Positions 1-7,461 of a stretch of DNA of 64,000 nucleotides are shown in pieces. The stretch spans positions 1-64,000 of the forward strand of contig NZ_FQZN01000012.1 in NCBI RefSeq assembly GCF_900142015.1, read 5' to 3'. Source of the stretch: Bacteroides stercorirosoris. Lineage in GTDB: Bacteria; Bacteroidota; Bacteroidia; Bacteroidales; Bacteroidaceae. A model generated the notes under the pieces. The model saw only the letters and a list, made by a program, of their open reading frames with translations. It made no database searches and had not been told where the DNA came from. Position 1 is the stretch's first letter. Every line of letters begins with the position of its first letter. The position numbers were made by a program, and so were the translations under genes.

Positions 1-131
1 TGATCTAACTGGTCCCACTGTCTGTATGCGCTGATAAACTCCTTGTACTGTGAAGTTAACTGTTTACCCTTTACCCCATAAGCATCTGCAATGGAGCTTA
101 TGCTGGCCGCGGTAGTTTCAATCTTCTTCTT
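1..131 (-). CDS. Transposase catalytic ORF, N-terminal fragment (ISL3-type)
   Basis: The open frame on the minus strand reads IADAYGVKGKQLTSQYKEF, which resembles the start of ISAon1/ISL3 DDE transposases: a helical DNA-binding region before the catalytic core. The catalytic residues lie outside the window. The frame opens after a TAA at 134-132 and overlaps the end of the preceding ORF (stop at 118-120). No ATG, GTG or TTG lies in this frame near the junction, so it must start at an ATT (122-120), start elsewhere, or be reached by ribosomal frameshifting. The exact 5' end is therefore unknown; coordinates give the open frame only. Confidence 0.55.
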
Positions 132-480
132 TTAAAAAAGCAACGAACTCAGGAGTGAGTTTCGTCCCTTCGGTCGTAAGATCATCGTAGGTATAGGAAA
201 ACGTTTCCCCGGTAGCTTTGTCATACCAGCGACGACGTCTTACGTGGAGATAAACAGGTTTGCCACGCAGAGGAAAGTCCTGAATCACTTTCTCATCAGT
301 AAAACCATGTGAGATCACAGTTCCACTCTTGTAATCTGAACGTTCCATGTAGTGTTTTTCATCAAGCCAAACTTCGATTTTGACAGAGTCGTCATGCCAA
401 CCGGAGATCTCGAAATACTCCATTAAAACTTCGGGAAAGATGACTCGTAGTAACTTATGTAGGTTGCGATTGGAAGGCAT
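118..480 (-). CDS. ISAon1-family transposase N-terminal region protein
   Basis: About 120 residues from the ATG at 480 (MPSNRNLHKLLRVIF). The run GFTDEKVIQDFPLRGKPVYL, followed by HVRRRRWYDKATG, and the acidic end FLKEED are the hallmark of the small protein that precedes the transposase in Bacteroides ISAon1-like elements. It probably helps recognise the IS ends, although its role is not established. A longer frame opens with GTG at 519, but a promoter-like TATCTTTG on the minus strand (506-513) overlaps that stretch, so the inner ATG is preferred. The transposase frame follows with a short overlap. Confidence 0.7.
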   Translation of the reverse strand: MPSNRNLHKLLRVIFPEVLMEYFEISGWHDDSVKIEVWLDEKHYMERSDYKSGTVISHGFTDEKVIQDFPLRGKPVYLHVRRRRWYDKATGETFSYTYDDLTTEGTKLTPEFVAFLKEED

Positions 481-505
481 TGGGCAGATAATTTTAATTT
501 GAACG

Positions 506-513
506 CAAAGATA
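506..513 (-). promoter_or_regulatory. Bacteroides -7 box of the IS promoter
   Basis: TATCTTTG on the minus strand matches the Bacteroides -7 consensus TAnnTTTG. It lies about 25 bases upstream of the ATG at 480 and inside the presumed IS end, so the element would carry its own promoter. Confidence 0.45.
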
Positions 514-553
514 GTTCACTTGCGCGTATTAACATAACATATCCACAGGGTTT

Positions 554-565
554 TCGGACTGACCC
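554..565 (-). repeat. Putative IS terminal inverted repeat
   Basis: The minus strand reads GGGTCAGTCCGA going inward. A GGGTC start fits ISL3-like ends. The same 12 bases recur at 49764-49775 in the same orientation (see that entry). Confidence 0.5.
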
Positions 566-634
566 AAATCTTCTGTGTAAGATGCAACAACAGGAGGCAT
601 TTATCTGTTTTTATTATATAGTTTCACTCTCATC

Positions 635-1843
635 ATGAACAATTGGAAGAAAAAGTTTATCATCATATGGAGCGGGCAACTATTTTCTATATTAAGTAGC
701 TCCATTGCCCAGTTCTCTATCGTCTTATGGATTAGTCTCAAAACGGGTTCAGCGGAAGTTTTGTCCTTTGCCATGATTGCCGCACTATTGCCACAAGCCC
801 TTCTGGGGGCATTTGCAGGAGTATACGTTGACCGTTGGAACCGGAAATGGACAATGATTGGTGCGGATAGTTTCGTTGCGCTATGTTCCGGCATTATTGC
901 TTTGTTGTTTTATCTGGATATAGTGGAATTGTGGCACATATATTTGCTGTTGGCGCTCCGCTCCATCGGGGGAGCATTCCATTCACCTGCGATGAAATCG
1001 TCGGTTCCGCTGCTGGCACCGGAAAAGGAATTGACGCGTATTGCGGGCATTAATCAGGCCATTCAGTCCATTTGTAATATTGGCGGTCCGGCGCTGGGAG
1101 CGGTTCTGTTGCTGGCGTTTGACATGAGTGTTGTCATGTTGCTGGATGTGGCGGGAGCAATCATAGCTTGTACTGCCCTTCTGTTTGTTTATATTCCGAA
1201 TCCGAAGAAAGAAAATATTTCAGCTAAAAGTGTTGTGAACGATATGCGTGACGGATTCCGGGTTATCATGCAGAACAGAGGAGTCAGTTGGGTGATGGTT
1301 ACGGAGATACTGATTACTTTCTTTGTGATGCCGGTGGTTGCCCTGATGCCATTGATGACATTGCACACTTTCTCGGGAACAGCTTATCAGATTAGTCTGA
1401 TAGAAACGCTTTTCGGTGCAGGCATGTTGGGTGGCGGAGCATTACTGGGGATTTGGAATCCCAAAATCAGGAAGATACTGATGATCGCATTCTCTTATGC
1501 CATACTGGGGCTGGCACTGGCTTTGTGCGGGATGCTTCCGAGTACGGGGTATGTGTTCTTTGCCATACTGACGGTGATGCAAGGACTGATTGTCCCGTTT
1601 CTTTCCGGGCCGTTTACTTCTTTATTGCAGACGCAGTTCAAGCCGATTTATCTGGGACGTGTGTTTTCATTGTTCGATAGCATAAGTTTGTTCCCTTCTA
1701 TTTTCGGGTTATTCGTAACGAGTTTCGTTGCGGATGCTTTGGGAATAGGGAATATATTTATCTATTGCGGGGTTGCTATTGCACTGACGGCTATTCTGAT
1801 GATGTGTATTCCTTCTGTGAGGAATCTGGAGAAGGATACTTGA
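635..1843 (+). CDS. MFS efflux transporter, Mef/EntS-like
   Basis: A 402-residue integral membrane protein with about 12 hydrophobic segments. The first cytoplasmic loop carries the MFS signature (GVYVDRWNRKWTM, near residues 62-75), and the overall pattern fits the MFS_3 group of macrolide-efflux (MefA) and siderophore-exporter (EntS) proteins. It likely works as a proton-driven drug or metabolite exporter in the inner membrane; the substrate cannot be read. It lies directly beside the IS end at 565, and its 3' end converges with the phosphoethanolamine transferase gene, whose stop lies 53 bases inside this gene. Start is the first ATG in frame. Confidence 0.8.
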   Translation: MNNWKKKFIIIWSGQLFSILSSSIAQFSIVLWISLKTGSAEVLSFAMIAALLPQALLGAFAGVYVDRWNRKWTMIGADSFVALCSGIIALLFYLDIVELWHIYLLLALRSIGGAFHSPAMKSSVPLLAPEKELTRIAGINQAIQSICNIGGPALGAVLLLAFDMSVVMLLDVAGAIIACTALLFVYIPNPKKENISAKSVVNDMRDGFRVIMQNRGVSWVMVTEILITFFVMPVVALMPLMTLHTFSGTAYQISLIETLFGAGMLGGGALLGIWNPKIRKILMIAFSYAILGLALALCGMLPSTGYVFFAILTVMQGLIVPFLSGPFTSLLQTQFKPIYLGRVFSLFDSISLFPSIFGLFVTSFVADALGIGNIFIYCGVAIALTAILMMCIPSVRNLEKDT

Positions 1844-3542
1844 AGTCTATTTCTTTCTTCCGCAACATTTCGAAGTCCTCTTCTCTCATTCCGATGTCAT
1901 CCAAAGGACGCGGCTCGTTGTGGTCGTTCAAGTAAACTCTGGGTTTCTCTGTGTAAAGAGGGCTTGCAACAGACAGACTGTCATTCCGGTATGGAGTTTC
2001 TATTCCGGCCAGTTCCATCATAGTCTGGAAAAAGGAAACACTGGAAGATATATTTTTCTGCCGGTTCATCGAGGCTGCTTCCTGTATTTCGGGATATGCA
2101 GCCTGATAGCTGCCGGACGTCCATAGCAGGAATGGAACGTGCAACTGATAATAAGAGGGAACCGGCGACGCATGAAGGAACAGGTGCCGGTTGTCATCGA
2201 AGATATCTTCTCCGTGGTCGGACGTATAAAGCATGGCAGCATCCACTTTTTGCTCTTTCAGCAAATGGATGACACGTGCCAGAAAATCATCCGTATAACG
2301 AATGGAGTTATTGTATGCATTTACCAGATTATCCTTGTATTTCACTTCTGCATCCACCGGAAAATCCGGTAAGAAAAAGGCGTGATTTTCAGGATACCGT
2401 TCCCGGTAATTGAAGTGTGAGCCATACGTGTGTAATACGATAAACTGTTTCCGGTTCTCTTTTGCAAGTTCCTTCTCTACCAGCTTCAGAAGTTCGTCAT
2501 CAGATGGATTGTATTTGAAACCTTGGGAGTCTTCTTTGATGAAATCATAAGTATCAGCTTCCATTCCGAAGAAATCAATAAAAGAATGATTATAGCGCTG
2601 GTTTGAGAAAAAAGCAGTCTGAAAACCTGCTTCCTTAAAAGCGGTAATGATGCTTTTCTGATAATAAATTGAGTCGAAGTTACAGGCAGAAACCTGAGAA
2701 AGCAACATGGGGACACTCTTGTGCGTAGTGTTTGATTCCGTCAGGACATGACAAAAAGAGGTGATGCCATCCATATTGGAAAGCTGGGGATTGGTCTCCC
2801 GGTCGTAACCGTAAAGACTCCAGTTCATGGCACGGGAGGTTTCACCAACCACCATGATGTAAATTTCCCGTTTGTCTTCAGGATGAGTAGCCCGTGCCTT
2901 GAAAGTGAAATTTTCTGAGGTTTGATGATAGGTTCGCGTCTGCGCATTGCGTTGGAATGCAAGGAAGACGTTGTAACAGACATTGGCCGGATACAAATCT
3001 GATTTCAATTCATAACGTGCATCCAGCCCATAAGCGGCGCCCAATGATATGAAGCCGATGACTAAAGCTGCCAATGCTCTTTTTCGTTCACGGCGGATGA
3101 ATACCGGAGAGAGTTTCCGCTTCTTTATGATAGAAATTGCCGCCAGAATCAAGGCAGGGATATAGAGGATAATAACGCTTACCAATGCTGGAATAAGATT
3201 GTCCAGCAATTCCATCGCTTCGCTTGAATTGGTAGTGACCAGATTCAGGAACATATCCACGGCAATTATGGATTGTCCGAAGAGATATAGAAGTACTATC
3301 TGGAAAGCACCGAAAAAGATAAAGAGGAAAAGTATCCAGAACATCTTTCCGCAATTTTTCGATAAGGTCATCAACAGATAATAGAAAGCGAACGGCAACA
3401 GTACATTACATACTTTTGCCACCACCGGCATCGGCTCTGTAAAACAGAGGATGATATTGGGTACTATCAAGATAATCAAGAACAAATAGAATAAGTGTTC
3501 CTGATTGTCCAACCATTGTTTTATGTTTCTAAAAAGCTTCAT
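1791..3542 (-). CDS. Phosphoethanolamine transferase, EptA-like
   Basis: A 583-residue inner-membrane enzyme: about five N-terminal membrane segments (to roughly residue 180), then a large periplasmic alkaline-phosphatase-fold domain. The nucleophile motif GETSR falls near residues 232-236, its Thr being the residue that carries the phosphoethanolamine intermediate in EptA/LptA-type enzymes; metal ligands are visible in TSDHGEDIFDDN and HASP. It should add phosphoethanolamine to lipid A or another envelope glycan, changing resistance to cationic peptides. The ATG at 3542 overlaps the last codons of the upstream barrel gene by 14 bases (ATGAAGCTTTTTAG), which suggests translational coupling. 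An earlier in-frame start would lie deeper inside that gene. Confidence 0.85.
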   Translation of the reverse strand: MKLFRNIKQWLDNQEHLFYLFLIILIVPNIILCFTEPMPVVAKVCNVLLPFAFYYLLMTLSKNCGKMFWILFLFIFFGAFQIVLLYLFGQSIIAVDMFLNLVTTNSSEAMELLDNLIPALVSVIILYIPALILAAISIIKKRKLSPVFIRRERKRALAALVIGFISLGAAYGLDARYELKSDLYPANVCYNVFLAFQRNAQTRTYHQTSENFTFKARATHPEDKREIYIMVVGETSRAMNWSLYGYDRETNPQLSNMDGITSFCHVLTESNTTHKSVPMLLSQVSACNFDSIYYQKSIITAFKEAGFQTAFFSNQRYNHSFIDFFGMEADTYDFIKEDSQGFKYNPSDDELLKLVEKELAKENRKQFIVLHTYGSHFNYRERYPENHAFFLPDFPVDAEVKYKDNLVNAYNNSIRYTDDFLARVIHLLKEQKVDAAMLYTSDHGEDIFDDNRHLFLHASPVPSYYQLHVPFLLWTSGSYQAAYPEIQEAASMNRQKNISSSVSFFQTMMELAGIETPYRNDSLSVASPLYTEKPRVYLNDHNEPRPLDDIGMREEDFEMLRKKEIDFKYPSPDSSQKEYTSSE

Positions 3543-4719
3543 TGATATTAAATATAAATCCGGTCTGGCCTTTTCCAAACCCTAAGTCTAATCTTACATT
3601 CACTCTCTTCTTGAATTCCCATCTATAACCAAAACCATAGTTAGGAAGAATATGTTTTGTTTCAAACTCGGAAAATTTAGGAAATACAGTACCCGCTCCC
3701 ACCCATACGGCCACACCATTCCGTTTCCATACGTGCTGGCGAAGCTCCAATTGGGCATCCATGGAGCATTTGTCGCGGTAACGTCCTTCATAATAACCGC
3801 GCATTGCATAGGAACTGCCTAATGTTGCCATCAATCCCCAAGGAGGATTACCGTAGTTCAGCAATGCATGAAATTGTCCTGCCAGTACTCCCCCTTTCCA
3901 TACGGGATGATAATAACTGGTAGTCAGTTCTGTGCTGCTAAAGGCATATTTGTTTCCCAGAAATGCGGGGCTGAAACGCTGGTCGATCCTCAGATAATAG
4001 CCGCTATAGGCATTGGTGAGGAAGTCTCGTGAATCATAGAGCAGCGAAAAACCGAGGCTTATATTCGTAGTCCGTGCTTTCATGCCTTCCCACAATTCGG
4101 GTTTCTCAAAGTCATGGCCATAAATATAGTCGAAGACTGCCATCGGGCCGATATAGAAGTTTTTGGCTATCCGCGTCATGAAGTCTACCTTGACTTGTGC
4201 CTGAAAACGGTCGTATTCACTCTCGTTGTCATCATTGGAACCGTTATCGTATCCTTTTCCCCAATACAAACTGGGAAATGAGTAAAAATATAAGTTGTAA
4301 TTCAGGCGATACTTATCTTGCGGGAAAAGATGGTTTCCGCGTATGCCTAATAGATAGAATCCCACTGTAGAGACATCTCCATATAAGGATACGTTAGACG
4401 GCGGAAGGATAGAGTCGTTATGGTCTGTCCGATATAGTCCGGCGGCTACCAGACCGATACCAAACTTGGTATCACTGGAATAATGAGGCCCGCCAATGAC
4501 GCTGAAATCAAACTTCTTGTTCTTTTTCTCTTTATTGGCATCGTTGAAATAATCCAGGAATTTTTTGAAAAAACTTCTTTTTTGTGGCAGTGAATCAGTC
4601 AGGGAGACAGAAGATGCGACCGGAACGTCTGTTCCTGTGGAGCCCGTTTGCGCCCATATATCGGCCCTTGTCATCAACAACAGTACCGGTAATACCCATT
4701 TCATTAGTTTAGTGTCCAT
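3529..4719 (-). CDS. BamA/Omp85-like outer-membrane beta-barrel protein
   Basis: About 396 residues starting MDTKLMKWVLPVLLLMTRAD, a clear signal peptide ending near AQTG. The rest alternates aromatic and polar residues as in a 16-strand barrel and resembles the C-terminal D15/surface-antigen domain of Omp85 proteins, without the POTRA repeats of a full BamA. It ends in an aromatic residue (NEAF), as outer-membrane barrels do. The ATG at 4719 follows AGAGGTAAGATT, a good ribosome site. It probably forms an operon with the phosphoethanolamine transferase downstream; the barrel's own function is unknown. Confidence 0.75.
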   Translation of the reverse strand: MDTKLMKWVLPVLLLMTRADIWAQTGSTGTDVPVASSVSLTDSLPQKRSFFKKFLDYFNDANKEKKNKKFDFSVIGGPHYSSDTKFGIGLVAAGLYRTDHNDSILPPSNVSLYGDVSTVGFYLLGIRGNHLFPQDKYRLNYNLYFYSFPSLYWGKGYDNGSNDDNESEYDRFQAQVKVDFMTRIAKNFYIGPMAVFDYIYGHDFEKPELWEGMKARTTNISLGFSLLYDSRDFLTNAYSGYYLRIDQRFSPAFLGNKYAFSSTELTTSYYHPVWKGGVLAGQFHALLNYGNPPWGLMATLGSSYAMRGYYEGRYRDKCSMDAQLELRQHVWKRNGVAVWVGAGTVFPKFSEFETKHILPNYGFGYRWEFKKRVNVRLDLGFGKGQTGFIFNINEAF

Positions 4720-4940
4720 AATCTTACCTCTGGAAAACTCCTTCGGCAAATTTAGTTTTATTTTTAATTCTATTAAAACAATATTGAAGAGTATTTTGTT
4801 CAAACTTATTCCTTTTTAACACTAATAAGAAAATGTGATGAAGGAAAAGGAAAAAATGACTATAAATGATATAGTCGGGAAAAATCCGAACTTTCTTCTT
4901 TCTGTAATGTTATTCTTTCATAACGAATAACTGACTCATT

Positions 4941-6233
4941 ATGAAAACAAAAATGGATATTCCCGATAAAGAAGGACGGAAACGGCTTGTTATTGTCGGT
5001 GGTGGCTTCGGTGGATTGAAGTTAGCACGAAAATTGAAAAGCAATAAGTTCCAGATAGTACTGCTGGACAAAAACAATCACCATATTTTCCAACCTTTAC
5101 TCTACCAAGTGGCAACGGCCGGTATTGAGCCCAGTGCCATCTCATTCCCCTTCCGCAAGATCTTTAAAAGAAGAAAACATTTCCATATACGCATTTGTGA
5201 GGCACAACGGGTCATTCCCGAAGATAATATTCTGGAGACTTCTATCGGGAGTCTTTCTTATGATTATCTGGTGGTTTCTACCGGATGCCGTACCAATTAT
5301 TTCGGTAACGACGGACTTTCCCAACGTACAATGGCACTGAAAAACACAGCGGAAGCCTTGTTTAATCGTAACCAGATATTGGAAAGTTTTGAGAAAGCCC
5401 AGAATACAAGTAACCGGGAAACAAGGAAACGCCTGATGACATTTGTCATTGTAGGTGGCGGTGCTACCGGTATCGAACTTTCCGGTGCATTGGCGGAAAT
5501 GAAGAAGTTTGTTCTTCCGCAAGATTATCCCGATCTTGACATGAATCTTATGCGTATCATCCTGGTGGATGGCGCTCCCCGCCTTCTTTCTGCTTTTTCT
5601 GAAAAATCATCGGAAGAAGTTGCAGATTATCTGCTGAAACGGGACGTAGAAATCAGAACAAGTGTACAGGTTACAAACTATGAAAATGGTGTAATGACAC
5701 TCAATGATGGTAATACGCTAGAAACAATGAATGTCTTTTGGGTTGCAGGCGTAAGAGCCAACAGTATAGAAGGATTGGCAAAAGAGGCTTATGGCCCCGG
5801 CAATCGTCTGCAAGTGGATGTTTATAACCGCGTTCAAGGTTATTCTAATATCTTTGCCATCGGTGACACGGCGCTTATGATTACTCCGGAATACCCGAAA
5901 GGTCATCCGCAGGTGGTGCAACCTGCCATTCAACAGGCGCATAACCTGATTGCTAACCTGGACAGAAGAGAACGCGGACTTGAAATGCAACCGTTCGCTT
6001 ATCACAATAAAGGTTCTATGGCTACCATTGGCCGCAATCATGCTGTTGTGGAATTGAAGAAGTTGCGCTTTGGCGGTTTTCTGGCATGGGCAGCTTGGCT
6101 ATTTATCCACTTGATGAGTATAGTCGGAGTTAAAAACCGATTATTTATTTTCGTGGATTGGATGTGGAGTTACTTCACATACGATCCTTCCTTGCGTGTA
6201 ATTATAAAACCTTTGCGCAGAGATAAACCATAA
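4941..6233 (+). CDS. Type II NADH:quinone oxidoreductase (NDH-2-like)
   Basis: A 430-residue FAD-dependent enzyme. The first dinucleotide fold is at residues 17-30 (VIVGGGFGGLKLA), the second at about residues 167-180 (VIVGGGATGIELSG), and the FAD-closing motif IFAIGDTA is near residue 310. The C-terminal amphipathic stretch (about 370-415) would anchor it to the inner face of the membrane, where it passes electrons from NADH to menaquinone without pumping protons. The DoxX gene follows 48 bases downstream in the same direction, so the two are probably co-transcribed. Confidence 0.88.
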   Translation: MKTKMDIPDKEGRKRLVIVGGGFGGLKLARKLKSNKFQIVLLDKNNHHIFQPLLYQVATAGIEPSAISFPFRKIFKRRKHFHIRICEAQRVIPEDNILETSIGSLSYDYLVVSTGCRTNYFGNDGLSQRTMALKNTAEALFNRNQILESFEKAQNTSNRETRKRLMTFVIVGGGATGIELSGALAEMKKFVLPQDYPDLDMNLMRIILVDGAPRLLSAFSEKSSEEVADYLLKRDVEIRTSVQVTNYENGVMTLNDGNTLETMNVFWVAGVRANSIEGLAKEAYGPGNRLQVDVYNRVQGYSNIFAIGDTALMITPEYPKGHPQVVQPAIQQAHNLIANLDRRERGLEMQPFAYHNKGSMATIGRNHAVVELKKLRFGGFLAWAAWLFIHLMSIVGVKNRLFIFVDWMWSYFTYDPSLRVIIKPLRRDKP

Positions 6234-6281
6234 TCCCTTATACATTGTTATATAAAATATAACTATTAAAAACGAACGACT

Positions 6282-6716
6282 ATGTTTTATAGATTTTTAT
6301 TTCCGTCGAAACCGGATGGTGCAGCTGCATCTACTATATTATTGATTGTGAGAATTGTATTTGGTGTCTTATTGATGAACCATGGTATTGAAAAATGGGC
6401 AAACTATCAGGAACTATCCGCCGTATTTCCTGATCCGTTGGGTATAGGCAGTCCTCTTTCATTAGGTCTGGCAATATTTGGTGAAATGGCTTGCTCGATG
6501 GCGTTTATCATCGGTTTTCTTTATCGCCTGGCAATGTTGCCGATGATTTTTACAATGGGAGTGGCCTTTTTCGTGGTTCACGGAAGCGACCCGTTTGCTG
6601 TCAAAGAATTGGCTTTTGTATATTTGGTAGTGTTTGTGCTGATGTACATTGCTGGCCCCGGAAAGTTCGCTGTAGACCATTGGTTGAGCAAGACTTTTGC
6701 TCCTAAAAAGGCTTAA
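6282..6716 (+). CDS. DoxX family membrane protein
   Basis: A 144-residue protein with four membrane segments and the DoxX pattern (RIVFGVLLMNHGIEKW near residues 24-40, LAIFGEMACSMAFIIGF near 62-78). DoxX/DoxD proteins are linked to quinone-dependent redox reactions or act as small membrane partners of oxidoreductases. Its place directly after an NDH-2 gene suggests a shared role in quinone redox balance, which is inference. Confidence 0.8.
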   Translation: MFYRFLFPSKPDGAAASTILLIVRIVFGVLLMNHGIEKWANYQELSAVFPDPLGIGSPLSLGLAIFGEMACSMAFIIGFLYRLAMLPMIFTMGVAFFVVHGSDPFAVKELAFVYLVVFVLMYIAGPGKFAVDHWLSKTFAPKKA

Positions 6717-6786
6717 AATTGCTTGTCCTGTTTTACTGGAAAATTGTTTTTATCCCAAAAACTGGCGAATTTTCACAAAAACAACT

Positions 6787-6794
6787 TATATTTG
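6787..6794 (+). promoter_or_regulatory. Bacteroides -7 box upstream of the DUF3332 gene
   Basis: TATATTTG, an exact TAnnTTTG match, 56 bases upstream of the ATG at 6850. It gives the lipoprotein gene its own promoter after doxX. Confidence 0.55.
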
Positions 6795-6849
6795 CCAAAC
6801 AGAAAAAAGAGTTAAACTCAAAACTCAGTATAACAAAAGAAAGTAATTT

Positions 6850-7404
6850 ATGAAAAAGAGTAATTTGAAACTGGCCGCAACAGTGATGATTTGTGGCGCT
6901 TTTCTTTTCAGTTCTTGTATCGGTTCTTTCGGACTGCACAGCAAGTTGGTTAATTGGAACCAAAGCATTGGTACAAAGTTTGTAAATGAACTTGTTTATC
7001 TGGCTTGCAACATTATTCCCGTATACCCTGTCTGCTATTTGGCAGATGCATTAGTAATCAACTCCATTGAGTTTTGGAGTGGTTCCAATCCGATGGCTAA
7101 CGTGGGAGACGTGAAGAAAGTGAAAGGTGAAAATGGAAACTATCTCGTAAAAACATTGGAGAATGGTTACTCTATCACTAAGGAAGGTGAAACTACTGCT
7201 ATGGAGTTGGTTTACGACAAGGAACTGAATACCTGGAATGTTGTAGCAGAAGGTGTGAGCACAGAATTGCTGCAAATGAATGGTGACGGTACTGCACAGA
7301 TGTATCTGCCGAATGGTGAAGCAATGAATGTAACATTGGATGCACAAGGCGTAGCTGCTGCTCGTCAGGCAACAATGGTTGACACTTATTACGCTGCAAG
7401 ATAG
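6850..7404 (+). CDS. DUF3332 family lipoprotein
   Basis: A 184-residue protein with a lipoprotein signal peptide: hydrophobic residues 8-20, then the lipobox FSSC with the lipidated Cys near residue 23. The region GSFGLHSKLVNWNQSIGTKF and the hydrophobic stretch ending WSGSNP match DUF3332 proteins. The C-terminal half (beta-rich, GNYLVKTLENGYSITKEGE) may be a small sandwich. Function unknown; envelope location is expected. It converges with tamL, with a hairpin between them. Confidence 0.75.
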   Translation: MKKSNLKLAATVMICGAFLFSSCIGSFGLHSKLVNWNQSIGTKFVNELVYLACNIIPVYPVCYLADALVINSIEFWSGSNPMANVGDVKKVKGENGNYLVKTLENGYSITKEGETTAMELVYDKELNTWNVVAEGVSTELLQMNGDGTAQMYLPNGEAMNVTLDAQGVAAARQATMVDTYYAAR

Positions 7405-7406
7405 TT

Positions 7407-7461
7407 GGAGAAGTTGAGAGTTGTCATGCGGCATATATTGCGCAGCACAACTCTCAACTCC
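7407..7461. terminator. Hairpin between the convergent DUF3332 and tamL genes
   Basis: GGAG (7407-7410) and GTTGAGAGTTGT (7413-7424) pair with ACAACTCTCAAC (7447-7458) and TCC (7459-7461), with two unpaired A's on the left arm and a 22-base loop. Its position between two converging stop codons fits a bidirectional terminator, although no long U-run follows. Confidence 0.55.

Larger units (their letters stand above)
1..565 (-). mobile_element. Partial insertion sequence, ISAon1/ISL3-like, right end in window
   Basis: Two reading frames typical of Bacteroides ISAon1-like elements lie here on the minus strand: a short N-terminal-region protein and the start of the DDE transposase, which runs out of the window. 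The outer end is taken as 565 because the minus strand begins GGGTCAGTCCGA there (554-565), a plausible terminal inverted repeat. The other end is not visible, so the repeat pair and target duplication cannot be confirmed. Family assignment comes from recognising the protein pattern, not from a search. Confidence 0.7.

Noticed and set aside
601..894. Minus-strand frame opposite the MFS gene
   Set aside because: It is antisense to a clear transporter coding sequence and has no support of its own.
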